From: JAKAWQ01 sp963745975
GTDB taxonomy: Bacteria; Pseudomonadota; Alphaproteobacteria; Acetobacterales; Acetobacteraceae
Assembly (NCBI GenBank): GCA_963745975.1
Contig: CAVUZJ010000006.1
Span: forward strand, 124,001-188,000
DNA: 64,000 bases
Direction of reading: 5' to 3'
Made by a program: the position numbers and the translations under genes. Of the stretch, positions 16,487 to 25,228 are shown piece by piece (position 1 is the stretch's first letter; every line of letters begins with the position of its first letter). The notes under the pieces are model-generated. The model was not told the DNA's origin, did not search any database, and saw only the letters and a program-made list of their open reading frames with translations.

Positions 16487-17269
16487 ATGGAAATTCTCGA
16501 TCTTACCGGCCGCAAGGGCCTCGTCGTCGGCATCGCCAACGAGCACAGCCTCGCCTGGGCCGCCGCCCAGCACTTCCGGAACGCCGGCGCCGACCTCGCC
16601 GTCACCTATCTCAACGACAAGGCGAAGCCCTATGTCGAACCCCTCGCGCGCGAGGTCGCGGCACCGATCTTCCTCCCCTGCAACGTCGCGACCGCGGGCC
16701 AGCTCGAGGCGGTCTTCGATGCCATCCGCACCCAATGGGGCCGGCTCGATTTCCTCTTCCACGCGATCGCCTGGGCCCGCAAGGAGGATCTCCACGGCAG
16801 GCTCACCGACTGCTCGGCCGAAGGTTTTTCCGAATCGATGCTGATCTCCTGCCACTCCTTCATCCGCATGGCGCATCTCGCCGAGCCGCTGATGGACAAG
16901 GGCGGCAGCCTCACCACGCTCACCTATTACGGCGCCGACAAGGTCGTGGACCATTACAACGTCATGGGCCCGGTGAAGGCCGCGCTCGAATCGTCGGTCC
17001 GCTATCTCGCCCATGAGCTCGGGCCCAAGCGCATCCGCGTCAACGCCATCTCCGCCGGCGCGGTGCAAACCCGCGCCGCATCGGGCATCGAGCATTTCGA
17101 CGAGCTGATCAACGAGAGCGTCCGCGACGCACCCCTGCACCGCCTGGTCCAATCCTCCGAGGTCGGCCGCACCGCGCTCGCCTTGGCGAGCGACTACACA
17201 ACCGCCGTCACCGGCGAAATCCTCTACGTCGACGCCGGCTTCCACATCGAGGGAATGGTGTTCCACTGA
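16487..17269 (+). CDS. fabI: Enoyl-ACP reductase (NADH), FabI type
   Basis: A 260-residue SDR-type enoyl-ACP reductase, the last step of each fatty-acid elongation round in the cytoplasm. FabI-specific features are the VVGIANEHSLAW cofactor loop and the active site TYYGADKVVDHYNVMGPVKA, with the Tyr-x6-Lys pair (YNVMGPVK). RVNAISAGAVQTRAASGI follows. ATG 16487 was chosen as the start; GTG 16478 would add three residues. It sits just after the mobile-DNA segment and looks intact. Confidence 0.92.
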   Translation: MEILDLTGRKGLVVGIANEHSLAWAAAQHFRNAGADLAVTYLNDKAKPYVEPLAREVAAPIFLPCNVATAGQLEAVFDAIRTQWGRLDFLFHAIAWARKEDLHGRLTDCSAEGFSESMLISCHSFIRMAHLAEPLMDKGGSLTTLTYYGADKVVDHYNVMGPVKAALESSVRYLAHELGPKRIRVNAISAGAVQTRAASGIEHFDELINESVRDAPLHRLVQSSEVGRTALALASDYTTAVTGEILYVDAGFHIEGMVFH

Positions 17270-17279
17270 CCCGGAACGA

Positions 17280-17696
17280 TCAGCCGCCGGCGGGGCCGGC
17301 AATCACCACCACGTAGCCGTCCGGATCGCGCAGCCAGATTTCCCACTGTCTGGGCCCAGGATTGACGTGAGCGTCTTCGATCACCTCTGCACCAAGGCCC
17401 CGGGCCCGCGCCACCGCGCCCCCGAAATCCTCGACCGTGAACCACAGGAGCACCCCGTGCCCGGGTGGCGCGGCAGCGCGGTTGACCAAGTTGGGATGGT
17501 TCTCCTCGTCCCAGGTATGGAGCTGTAGGACCGTCCGTCCGGACAACGAGAGCGCATCGTAGAAATCCCGGTGCGAATGTTCGGGAAGCCCGCTCAGGCC
17601 CAGCAGTTCCGAGTACCACCGACTGCTCGCCCGGACATCGCACACGGCGATCAGCGGCTGGGCCTCGACGGTCGAAAGCCGCGCTGCGGAGGGCAT
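17280..17696 (-). CDS. VOC family (glyoxalase/bleomycin-resistance fold) protein
   Basis: A 138-residue vicinal-oxygen-chelate protein with two beta-alpha-beta modules: VCDVRASSRWYSELLGL near the start and LWFTVEDFGGAVARARGLGA in the middle, ending WEIWLRDPDGYVVVIAG. The metal-ligand histidine/glutamate positions are only partly obvious (QLHTWDEENH). The fold covers glyoxalases, dioxygenases and resistance proteins, so no activity is assigned. The start ATG 17696 gives the usual length; an upstream extension is unlike the family. Confidence 0.82.
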   Translation of the reverse strand: MPSAARLSTVEAQPLIAVCDVRASSRWYSELLGLSGLPEHSHRDFYDALSLSGRTVLQLHTWDEENHPNLVNRAAAPPGHGVLLWFTVEDFGGAVARARGLGAEVIEDAHVNPGPRQWEIWLRDPDGYVVVIAGPAGG

Positions 17697-17883
17697 GGGG
17701 ATCGATCCTCGCGGGTGGTCTTCTGACTTGATGCTACCAGCATATCGGCGGCCCTGAGTGCCTGTTTGGGCTGCGCTCAGGCGCCCGCGCCTGGGGTCGT
17801 CCTTGGGGGACTGCAACCGATAATCGGAGGTTCGGGCTACCATGCCGAACCCAAGAACCATCCCGGCAGTGGGCAACTGGACC

Positions 17884-18978
17884 GAAATTCAAACTGAGAG
17901 TCGGACTCGAATCGCCTTGGGAACGGGATAACTGCCCAATTTCGGAGGCGGGTTAGGCTGCGGCCAGCCGGCGCGCCATCAGCTTGACGCTGGCGATGTA
18001 AAGCCAAGTGACCGCGCTTTGGATGGTTGCCTCGAAGTCTTTGGCCAGGCGACGATTGCGGTTGAGCCATGCAAAGGTGCGCTCGACGACCCACCGCCGC
18101 GGCAGCAGAACGAAGCCCTTGGCAGCGTCCGACCGCTTGACGATCTCGATTGTCCAGTCGCCGAGCGTTTCGAGTGCAACCTTTAGCTTGTCTCCGGCAT
18201 AGCCGCCGTCGGCGAAGACATGGCGCAACCATGGAAAGGCACTACGAACGCTGGCCAGCAGGTCTGGAGCCCCGTCGCGGTCCTGAACGTCGGCGGGATG
18301 AACGATCATGCCGACCGGCAGGCCGATCGTGTCGGTGAGAATATGGCGCTTCCGGCCCTTGATCATCTTCTCGGCCGCGTAACCGCGCGGACCACCAGCC
18401 TCGGTGGTCTTGACCGACTGGCTGTCGATCACGCCCGCAGTCGGGCTTGCTTCGCGGCCCGCTGCCTCGCGTACTGACATCAGCAGCGCATGATTGATGG
18501 TCTGCCAGGTCCCGCTGTCCCGCCAGGCATAGAAATACCGCTGCACCGTCGTGAACGGAGGGAACTCCTTCGGCAGCAGGCGCCACTGGCAGCCGGACTG
18601 CGCGATGTAAAGGATCGCCTCGACGACATCTCGTAAGTCGGTCTGACGCGGTCGACCGCAACTTGCCGCCGCGGGGAGATGCGGTTCTATCACGCCCCAC
18701 TCCTCGTCGGTGGTATCGCTTGCATAGCGCAGCCCATCGCAGCGATATTTGGCGCGCGTGATTTCAGTCCAGGCCATCGAGTCACTCCTTCGTGTCTTCG
18801 CAACCACGAAAGAATCGAAGCCCCTGAAATCACGCAACCTCTCAGAATGTCGCCGACCGGGTCGGCGACCCAGCTATCACCCAATTCATTGAAATGACTC
18901 GGTAAACCATTCCGGAAACATTCCGGGTCAGCCTCTGAGACGCCACCAGCCGCCGGGTCGTGTCCCAGTTTGAAATTC
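17884..18978 (-). mobile_element. IS5-family insertion sequence (ends tentative)
   Basis: The transposase gene is flanked by GAAATTCAAACTG (17884-17896) and CAGTTTGAAATTC (18966-18978), inverted copies with 12 of 13 matches, which may be the terminal repeats. No target duplication was resolved. The right non-coding part is long (about 190 bp), so the right-hand repeat may instead belong to an older, different element end. Confidence 0.4.
17953..18777 (-). CDS. IS5 family transposase
   Basis: A 274-residue DDE transposase from ATG 18777. Catalytic residues are visible: first Asp in VIDSQSVKTTE, second in HVFADGGYAGDKLK, and Glu in RRWVVERTFAWLNRNRRLAKD. The DUF4096 N-terminal domain (LRYASDTTDEEWGVIEPHLP) and the GRKRHILTDTIGLPVG block fit the IS427-like part of the IS5 family. 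The frame is intact and uninterrupted, so the element may be active. Confidence 0.93.
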   Translation of the reverse strand: MAWTEITRAKYRCDGLRYASDTTDEEWGVIEPHLPAAASCGRPRQTDLRDVVEAILYIAQSGCQWRLLPKEFPPFTTVQRYFYAWRDSGTWQTINHALLMSVREAAGREASPTAGVIDSQSVKTTEAGGPRGYAAEKMIKGRKRHILTDTIGLPVGMIVHPADVQDRDGAPDLLASVRSAFPWLRHVFADGGYAGDKLKVALETLGDWTIEIVKRSDAAKGFVLLPRRWVVERTFAWLNRNRRLAKDFEATIQSAVTWLYIASVKLMARRLAAA

Positions 18979-19029
18979 CCCTCTTATAGAAGGCCGGCTG
19001 CTGCGGCACCGCAGCGCCCATTCCCCGGC

Positions 19030-19260
19030 ACCACGCCCGAAGAGCGGGCGGGGGGCTACGCGGCCAAGCTCCAGAGCGGCAGGTTCGACGAGCCGCTGAC
19101 CCGCGCCGTCCTCTACGTCACCGCCATCGAGCGCACGCCCGACCAGCGCTCGGCTTTCGCGCTCAACGTCGCACGTCAACTTCTCATGCACCTCTCGCTC
19201 GCCGCCTTCAAAACGCTGGTGCGCAAGCAGTTCTTCGTCCTCCAGCGCGATCACCGCTCT
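19030..19260 (+). pseudogene. Fragment resembling the C-terminal part of a DUF3141 (PHA-synthase-like) protein
   Basis: A stretch translating to EERAGGYAAKLQSGRFDEPL, then TRAVLYVTAIERTPDQRSAF and FKTLVRKQFFVLQRD, looks like the late part of DUF3141 proteins, which are related to polyhydroxyalkanoate synthases. There is no N-terminal hydrolase part and no start; the reading then dissolves into unrelated sequence. It follows the IS right side directly. The family match is from memory of the pattern and is tentative. From about 19260 to 19531 I see no gene. Confidence 0.35.
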
Positions 19261-19531
19261 CCGTCCGTCGCCACCGGCTCGGTGTTGAAGACCAGCGCCT
19301 TACCCGGCCCCTTCCGGCAATCGGCAGGTGACGTGCGTCCCGATGCAGACTTGCGGGCCGAAATGCCCGGGCACAGAGTCGTCATCGACCGGCCAGCGGG
19401 CTGTGGTGGACCCCCTGGCGATCCGGCCGTTGCAGGACGAACGGATCCCGCCCTACCCTACCCTCGCGGTGGGCCAATAGGCCGCCCATCCGGTGAATCT
19501 CGGATAAATCCGCGATCGGGGGGCACGTGAT

Positions 19532-20334
19532 ATGACGAGCGAATACGATGACCTTGGCGGATGGCAGTCGTTCAGAAGTGGCGACTGGTTCCAGAAGCTC
19601 GTTGCGCGGGCGGTCAGAAACTACTGGCGAAACGCCGATGCCACGTATTTCCGGACGAAATACCCGCACGACACTCAGGACCAGACCGCCCGCAGGATGA
19701 TCTCGCTCGCCTGCAAGAACGCCGCGGCGATCGGTGTGGCGACTGGTGCCGCGATGTCCACCAATGAGATCGTCGGCCTGCTGACCGCGGGGGAAGGTGG
19801 CGTCGGCCTTCCCGCCAATCTCGCGATCGCAGGCGCCTCGATCGGAAGCGAATGATCGGCGTCACGCATGTCCAGCTGAAATTGGTCGCCCAACTGGGGC
19901 ATCTCTACGGTGCGCCGCTGCACCTCGATGATCCGGAAGATATCTGGATCATCATTGCCTACGCCATGGGCGGCACCACCGCCGAAATGGCAGGCGCATT
20001 CGGTATGAAGGTGGGTCGGCATGTCACAGGAAGGACGGTCAAGAACGTCTTTTCCAGAGAGACACTGAAGGCAACCCAGCAGCTCGGGCGGATGATCGGC
20101 GTCAAGATCCTACAGAAGAATCTCGTCAAATATTCAATTCCCGTCGCATCGATCGCGATCGGCGGCACCTGGAATTACGTTTCGACGCGCTACATTGGCA
20201 GAGTTGCACGAGTTCATTTCAAGACGGCGGATCGCGGGGATGAACCCGACGGCCCGATCATTGATCACGCCCCCGAGGGACCGCCGCGCAGTCCCGCCTC
20301 GGACGGAGCGCCACTGCTCGACCCGGCCGGTTGA
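19532..20334 (+). pseudogene. EcsC-like protein gene split by a one-base frameshift
   Basis: Two frames meet at an ATGA (19852-19855). The first, 107 residues, ends NLAIAGASIGSE; the second starts MIGVTHVQLKLVAQLGHLYG and runs 160 residues, with LDDPEDIWIIIAYAMGG and SIPVASIAIGGTWNYVSTRY. Read as one protein (SIGSE-MIGVTHVQ) this follows the pattern of EcsC-domain membrane-associated proteins, so a single lost base (GAAATG to GAATG) is the simplest reading. A translationally coupled pair of genes is the alternative. Function unknown. Confidence 0.5.
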
Positions 20335-20391
20335 TGTAACGCCCCGAGCGTGCGTCGCTGCCACAGCGACCGCAGTTGACGACCGCGACGT

Positions 20392-20550
20392 CCCAGAGAG
20401 TGCAATGATCGCCGCAACCGCCTCCGCCGCATCGATCACCGAGTCGGCGATCTGGTCGGACGTGACCGGGAGATAGGGGGACACGCTGGGCGTGTCGATC
20501 GCGCCGGTGGCCGCACAGGTGATGATGACCTTGCGCTCCCGCGCGTGTGA
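20392..20550 (-). pseudogene. 5' remnant of a BKACE (DUF849, beta-keto acid cleavage enzyme) gene
   Basis: The minus strand reads ERKVIITCAATGAIDTPSVS, then PYLPVTSDQIADSVIDAAEA and AAIIALS, the standard opening of BKACE proteins. The upstream codon is TAA and no ATG remains. The reading fails exactly where the metal-binding HLHAR motif should begin, so the enzyme is dead. The rest of the 20335-20605 interval shows no gene. Confidence 0.6.
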
Positions 20551-20605
20551 TTATGCCACGGTCCTGCTTCCTCTTTCCTAAATATTGTCTTCTCTGAATT
20601 GGGAA

Positions 20606-21478
20606 TCAACCGGCGAAGCGGGGTTCGGGAACGCCGCGCACGCCGAGATCGCGGATGGCGAAGAGCGAGCCGCGCAGCACGCCGTCGCCCGGAAAGCGCG
20701 GCAGCGGCGGCTTGGCCATGCTGGTCGCAAAGAGAATATCGAGATCAGGGCCGCCGAACATCACGCTCGTCACCTTCTTCACCGGCATCTCGATCACCCG
20801 ATCCACGCTGCCGTCCGGCCGGTAGCGCACGATCTTGCCGACATAGACCTGGGCGCTCCAGACGCAGCCTTCCGCGTCCACCGTCGCGCCATCGAACCCG
20901 CCTCCGTCGTTGGGCCTCGTGCAGAAGGTGCGCTTGTTGGTCGCCGTACCGGCCTCCTGATCGTAGTCATAGGCCGAGATTTCGCCGGACCAGGTGTCGG
21001 AGAAATAGAACGTTCCCCCGTCGGGGCTCCAGCAGGGACCGTTGCTCACGATGATGCCGGTATCGATGGTCGTCACGCTCAGGTCGCCGGCGAGGGAATA
21101 GAGGGCGCCGTTGGGGCCCTCCTCCATCGTGTCCATCGAGCCCGCGACGAACCGGCCCATCTTGTCCACCTTGCCGTCGTTGAGGCGGTTGTTGGGCTTC
21201 TCCGGCTCCGGATCGTGGACGAGAGAGACTTCGCCCGTCTTGAAATCGAGGGCATGGAAGCCGCGAGCGAGGGAAAGAATCGCGCCGCCCGATTTGCGCA
21301 GGCACATCGAGCCGATCTTCTGCGGCAGGTCCCAGGCGCGCACTTCCCTTCCGTCGGCGGTCGCACGGAAGACGCGGCCGTCGAAACTGTCGATCCAGTA
21401 GAGCCGCTCCTCCTCGACATCCCAGAGGGGGCCTTCGCCGAGCGTCGTCTTCACATCCACCAGAACGTCGATGCGCAT
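20606..21478 (-). CDS. SMP-30/gluconolactonase/LRE family protein (paralogue 1)
   Basis: A 290-residue six-bladed propeller hydrolase. The metal ligand glutamate is in TLGEGPLWD (residue ~14), Asn/Asp ligands are in NRLNDGKVD and SNGPCWSPDGG, and the late acid in GGGFDGATVDAEGCVW. Family members open sugar lactones (gluconolactone, arabinonolactone, xylonolactone). It follows a close paralogue by 15 bp in the same operon as a sugar-type ABC transporter and an SDR dehydrogenase, which supports a role in oxidative sugar breakdown. Confidence 0.9.
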   Translation of the reverse strand: MRIDVLVDVKTTLGEGPLWDVEEERLYWIDSFDGRVFRATADGREVRAWDLPQKIGSMCLRKSGGAILSLARGFHALDFKTGEVSLVHDPEPEKPNNRLNDGKVDKMGRFVAGSMDTMEEGPNGALYSLAGDLSVTTIDTGIIVSNGPCWSPDGGTFYFSDTWSGEISAYDYDQEAGTATNKRTFCTRPNDGGGFDGATVDAEGCVWSAQVYVGKIVRYRPDGSVDRVIEMPVKKVTSVMFGGPDLDILFATSMAKPPLPRFPGDGVLRGSLFAIRDLGVRGVPEPRFAG

Positions 21479-21493
21479 GAGCCTTTCCCCCCT

Positions 21494-22369
21494 TCAGCCG
21501 CCGAAGCGCGGCTCGGGCAGGCCGCGCACGCCGAGCCCGTGCACCGCGAAGAGGCCGCCCGCCTCGTGCTCCTGCCGCCGCCGCCCCTGATAGGGGCGCG
21601 CCATAGAGGTGACATAGAGGATGTCGAGATCGGCGCCGCCGAACGAGACGCTGGTGATGCTGTCCACCGGCATCCCGATCAGCCGGTCGATCGTGCCGTC
21701 CGGGGCGAAGCGGACCAGCCTGCCGCCATAGACCTCGACGCTCCAGATGAAGCCCTCCTCGTCCACCGTCGCGCCGTCCGGGTAGCCGCGCAGATGGCCT
21801 TCGAAATTCGCGAACAGGCGCCGGCTCAGGAGATCGCCGGTCGCCTGGTCGTAGCGATACGACCAGATGGTGCGGCGGAAGCTGTCGGCGAAATAGAAAG
21901 TGCCGCCATCGGGGCTCCAGCACGGGCCGTTGCTGACGATGATGCTCTCCTCGAGCTTCGTCACACGGAGATCGGGATCGAGGCGGTAGAGCCCGGCGAG
22001 CGGCTCGCGCTCCTCGTAGTCCATGGCGCCGGCGAGGAAGCGCCCCTGGCGATCGACCTTGCCGTCGTTCATCCGCGTGCGGCGGTTGGCGCTCTCGGGA
22101 TCGGCGATCTTGGTCGCCATGCCCGCGTCGAAGTCGAAGAAGTGAAAGCCGTTGCGCAAGGCGAGCACGGCGCCGCCGCCGGCGCGCAGGCACATCGAGC
22201 CGATATGCTCGGGCACCTTCCAGCTTTTGCGCTCCTCGCCGCGCGCATCGGCGCGGTGGATCGCAGCGCCATGGCTGTCGATCCAGTAAAGGCGCTGCTC
22301 GCCCACATCCCAGAGCGGGCCTTCGCCGAGCTCGTTGCGCTCATCGACCAGCAATTCGATCCGCAGCAC
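21494..22369 (-). CDS. SMP-30/gluconolactonase/LRE family protein (paralogue 2)
   Basis: A 291-residue propeller lactonase-like protein, with the same landmarks as its downstream paralogue: ELGEGPLWD, RTRMNDGKVD, SNGPCWSPDGG and GYPDGATVDEEGFIW. The start is set at GTG 22369, which follows GAGGGG and aligns with the ATG of paralogue 1; ATG 22396 would overlap the SDR gene and lacks a ribosome site. The two copies differ enough to suggest different lactone substrates. Confidence 0.88.
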   Translation of the reverse strand: MLRIELLVDERNELGEGPLWDVGEQRLYWIDSHGAAIHRADARGEERKSWKVPEHIGSMCLRAGGGAVLALRNGFHFFDFDAGMATKIADPESANRRTRMNDGKVDRQGRFLAGAMDYEEREPLAGLYRLDPDLRVTKLEESIIVSNGPCWSPDGGTFYFADSFRRTIWSYRYDQATGDLLSRRLFANFEGHLRGYPDGATVDEEGFIWSVEVYGGRLVRFAPDGTIDRLIGMPVDSITSVSFGGADLDILYVTSMARPYQGRRRQEHEAGGLFAVHGLGVRGLPEPRFGG

Positions 22370-22379
22370 CGCACGCCCC

Positions 22380-23153
22380 TCAGAGAGTCTCGACATTGCC
22401 GCAGACGCCGATCGACTGTCCGGAAACGTTGCGACCGAGCGGGGAGGCGAGGAAAAGCACCATGTGCGCCACGTCCTCCGCCGTCACCATGCGGCGGAGC
22501 GAGACTTTTTCGAGATACTGCTTCTCCATCTCGGCATACGAGAGGCCGAGCTGGGTGGCGCGGGCACGAATGACGCTTTCGATGCGCGGGCCCTTGACGA
22601 TTCCGGGCAGGATCGCGTTCACGGCGATGCCCGCGGGGCCGAGCTCCTTGGCGAGGCTCTGGGTGAAGCCGATGACGCCGAACTTCGCCGCCGAATAGGG
22701 CGTGCGGTAGGGGTAGCCATGGCGGCCCGCCGCCGAGGACATGTTGATGATGGCGCCGCTGCCGTTGGCCTTGAGAAGCGGCACGGCCCGGCGCGCACAG
22801 AGGAACTGGCCGGTGAGGTCGATATCGATGCAGCGCCGCCAGGCCGCGGGATCGATCTCCTCGACCGCGCCCGTCGGGCCGGCGATGCCGGCATTGTTGA
22901 CCAGCACGTCGAGGCCGCCGAGCGCGCGCGCGGCCTCGTCGAACAGAGCGTCCACCTGCGCTTCGTCCGAGACGTCGGCCCGCGTCGTGCCGACCCCGAG
23001 CCCCTTGCGACAGGCGGCGAGCGCGGCGTCGTCCACGTCGCAGATATGCACGCGCGCGCCTGCCCCCACCAGGGCGGAGACGATGGCGAGCCCGATCCCC
23101 CCGGCGCCGGCGGTGACGACGACCCGCTGGCCTTCGGCGCTCAGCTCGGCCAT
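22380..23153 (-). CDS. SDR family oxidoreductase
   Basis: A 257-residue classical short-chain dehydrogenase. It has the NAD(P) motif TAGAGGIGLAI, NNAG (LVNNAGIAG), a catalytic Ser in NMSSAAGR and YxxxK in YSAAK. IVKGPRIESVIRAR and SGQSIGVCGNVETL close it. The start ATG 23153 has GGGGAGGAG upstream. Within the ABC/lactonase operon it is the probable sugar or sugar-acid dehydrogenase producing the lactone; substrate unproven. Confidence 0.9.
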   Translation of the reverse strand: MAELSAEGQRVVVTAGAGGIGLAIVSALVGAGARVHICDVDDAALAACRKGLGVGTTRADVSDEAQVDALFDEAARALGGLDVLVNNAGIAGPTGAVEEIDPAAWRRCIDIDLTGQFLCARRAVPLLKANGSGAIINMSSAAGRHGYPYRTPYSAAKFGVIGFTQSLAKELGPAGIAVNAILPGIVKGPRIESVIRARATQLGLSYAEMEKQYLEKVSLRRMVTAEDVAHMVLFLASPLGRNVSGQSIGVCGNVETL

Positions 23154-23170
23154 GGTGCTCCTCCCCTCAT

Positions 23171-25228
23171 TCAGGCGTTCTTCTCGCGCAGCGCCAGCAC
23201 GGCGCCGAGCACCACGAGGCCGAAGATGATGTCGCGCATCGCGTCGGGCAGCGTCGTGCCGGCGAGCAACGTGGAGAGCGCGGTCAGCAGCAGGACCCCG
23301 CCGAGCATCCCGACGTAATGGCCCCTTCCTCCCGTGATCAGCGTGCCGCCAACGACGACCACGCCGATCGAGGGAAGCAGGTAGAGATCCCCCATGCCGA
23401 GGCTCGCCTGGCCGGAGAAGCCGGAGAGAAGGATGCCGACGAGCGCGCTGCAGAACCCGGAGAGGGCATAGACGCCGATCAGGGTGCCGCCGACGCCCAC
23501 GGCGGAGAGCCGCGCGACCAGCGAACTGTTGCCGACGGCAAAGATCCGCCTGCCGAAAACCGTGCGGTCGAGCAGCAGCAGCGCGGCGAGCACGAAGAGG
23601 ACCAGGAACCAGACGACCGGCGTCGCGCCGAGCAAATGGCCGGTCATGAACCAGCGCTGCGCGGGCGAGGCGAAGCCGGCGGGCGTGCCGTTGCAATAGA
23701 CGAGGGCGGCGCCCTCGAGGATCCCGTTCATCGCCAGAGTCATGACGATCGGCGGCAGGCCGAGCAGGACGATCCCGAGACCGTTCACCGCGCCGAGCGC
23801 GGCGCCGAGGGCGAGGCCGAGCGGCACCGCCCAGAGTGCCACGACGTCCGTGCCGTGGATCAGCCCGGAGGTGAGGATGCCGATGAAGCCGATCATCCAG
23901 GGCACCGAAAGATCGAGCCCGCCGGTGAGGATTGCGGCGCCCTGGCCGAGGGCGAGGATCGCGAGGAAGGACGAGAGGACGAGCAGCGAATCGAAATAGC
24001 CGAGATTGTCGAGCGTGCCGCCGAAGACCGCCTGGGAGACGCCGAGGACGATGACGAAGCCGGCATAGGCGGGAACGATGGTGCGGAGCGCCTCGCCGTG
24101 GCGCGCAAGCCAGCTCGCCCGCCCTGCCTCTGCCGGCGCCGCGGGAGCAGGCAGCACCGGGGCGGGCGCGGTGGAGCGATGGGCGGAGGCGAGCGCGCCG
24201 CGGGCGCGCGCCGCGAGCTTGTCGCGCGCGAGCCGGACATAGAACGCGATCGGTGAATGGCGGTTGAGCGAGGCGGCGAGAACCGCGAGCAGCAGGATCG
24301 CGCCTTCGGCGACCGAGCTCAAATAGGCAGAAACGTTGAGCACGAGCAGGATGTTGACGATGATCATCAGCGTATAGGCGCCGACGATCGAGCCGACGCA
24401 GCCGCCGCGCCCGCCGCCGAGCAGCGTGCCGCCGAGGACGACGGCCGCGAAGACCTCGAGCAGCATCGGGCCGCCGACCAGGGGATCGCCCGAGCCGGTC
24501 TCGGCGGAGATGAAGGCGCCGGCCGCACCATAGAAGAGGCCGGCGAGCACATAGGCCCAGAACTTCACCCATCCGGTACGGATGCCGGCCGCGTGCGCGG
24601 CCTCCTCGTCGCTGCCCACGGCATAGAGCCCGACGCCGAAACGGGAATTCTTGACCAGCCGCCAGACGAGCGCGGCGGCCAGCAGCACGACGATCGGCGC
24701 GGGCAGGAGATGGGGGATCGCATCGCCGGTGAAGAAGGCGGCGAAGCCCGAGGCGATCGACCCGCCCGGCTTCTCCATCACCAAGAGCGTGACGCCCTGG
24801 ACGATGAACATGGTGGAGAGCGTGACGACGATCGACTGCATGCGCACGAAGGCGACGAAGAAGCCGTTGACCGCGCCGACCAGCGCGCCCGTCGCCAGCG
24901 CCACGCCGAAGAACCCGACTTGCGAGAGCGGCGCGGTCCCCATGCAACTCGCCAGCACGACATTGACGAGCGAGACGACGGCGCCGGTCGAGAGGTCGAA
25001 GCCGCCGGTGAGGATGACGATGGTCTGGCCCATCGCGCCGAGCGCGAGCGTGGCCCCGCCGGCGGACATGAAATGGATCTCGAAATAGCTGAAGGCACCG
25101 GGCGTGATCGCGCCCACCGCGAGGAACAGCACGGCGAACACGGCGCAGGCGACGATCAGGCCGCGATGGCGGGCAAGCTCGGGGCGCCAGGCGGAGCGGC
25201 GGCGCGCGCCGAGGGCGAGATCGCTCAT
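23171..25228 (-). CDS. Fused double-domain ABC sugar permease (RbsC-RbsC type)
   Basis: A 685-residue inner-membrane protein made of two ribose-type (BPD_transp_2) permease domains, about residues 20-328 and 385-680. A Pro/Ala-rich linker joins them. Both halves carry the family loop: TGGFDLSTGAVVSLVN in the first and TGGLDLSVPWMIGF in the second. VGGPMLLEVFAAVVLGGTLL and SIGVVVVGGTLITGG are the matching late segments. Usual RbsC permeases are single domains of about 320 residues that pair, so this one chain may form the whole channel. Its ATG overlaps the ATPase stop (ATGA). Confidence 0.9.
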   Translation of the reverse strand: MSDLALGARRRSAWRPELARHRGLIVACAVFAVLFLAVGAITPGAFSYFEIHFMSAGGATLALGAMGQTIVILTGGFDLSTGAVVSLVNVVLASCMGTAPLSQVGFFGVALATGALVGAVNGFFVAFVRMQSIVVTLSTMFIVQGVTLLVMEKPGGSIASGFAAFFTGDAIPHLLPAPIVVLLAAALVWRLVKNSRFGVGLYAVGSDEEAAHAAGIRTGWVKFWAYVLAGLFYGAAGAFISAETGSGDPLVGGPMLLEVFAAVVLGGTLLGGGRGGCVGSIVGAYTLMIIVNILLVLNVSAYLSSVAEGAILLLAVLAASLNRHSPIAFYVRLARDKLAARARGALASAHRSTAPAPVLPAPAAPAEAGRASWLARHGEALRTIVPAYAGFVIVLGVSQAVFGGTLDNLGYFDSLLVLSSFLAILALGQGAAILTGGLDLSVPWMIGFIGILTSGLIHGTDVVALWAVPLGLALGAALGAVNGLGIVLLGLPPIVMTLAMNGILEGAALVYCNGTPAGFASPAQRWFMTGHLLGATPVVWFLVLFVLAALLLLDRTVFGRRIFAVGNSSLVARLSAVGVGGTLIGVYALSGFCSALVGILLSGFSGQASLGMGDLYLLPSIGVVVVGGTLITGGRGHYVGMLGGVLLLTALSTLLAGTTLPDAMRDIIFGLVVLGAVLALREKNA

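Noticed and set aside
20392..20484. Start of a genuine small protein MSPYLPV...
   Set aside because: It is the middle of the conserved BKACE opening, with homologous sequence upstream of that ATG and none after residue 30.
20585..22573. Long open plus-strand frame (662 codons) opposite the SMP-30 genes
   Set aside because: It is rich in Arg/Ala/His with no domain pattern and lies antisense to two clear lactonase genes; long antisense frames are expected at this GC content.
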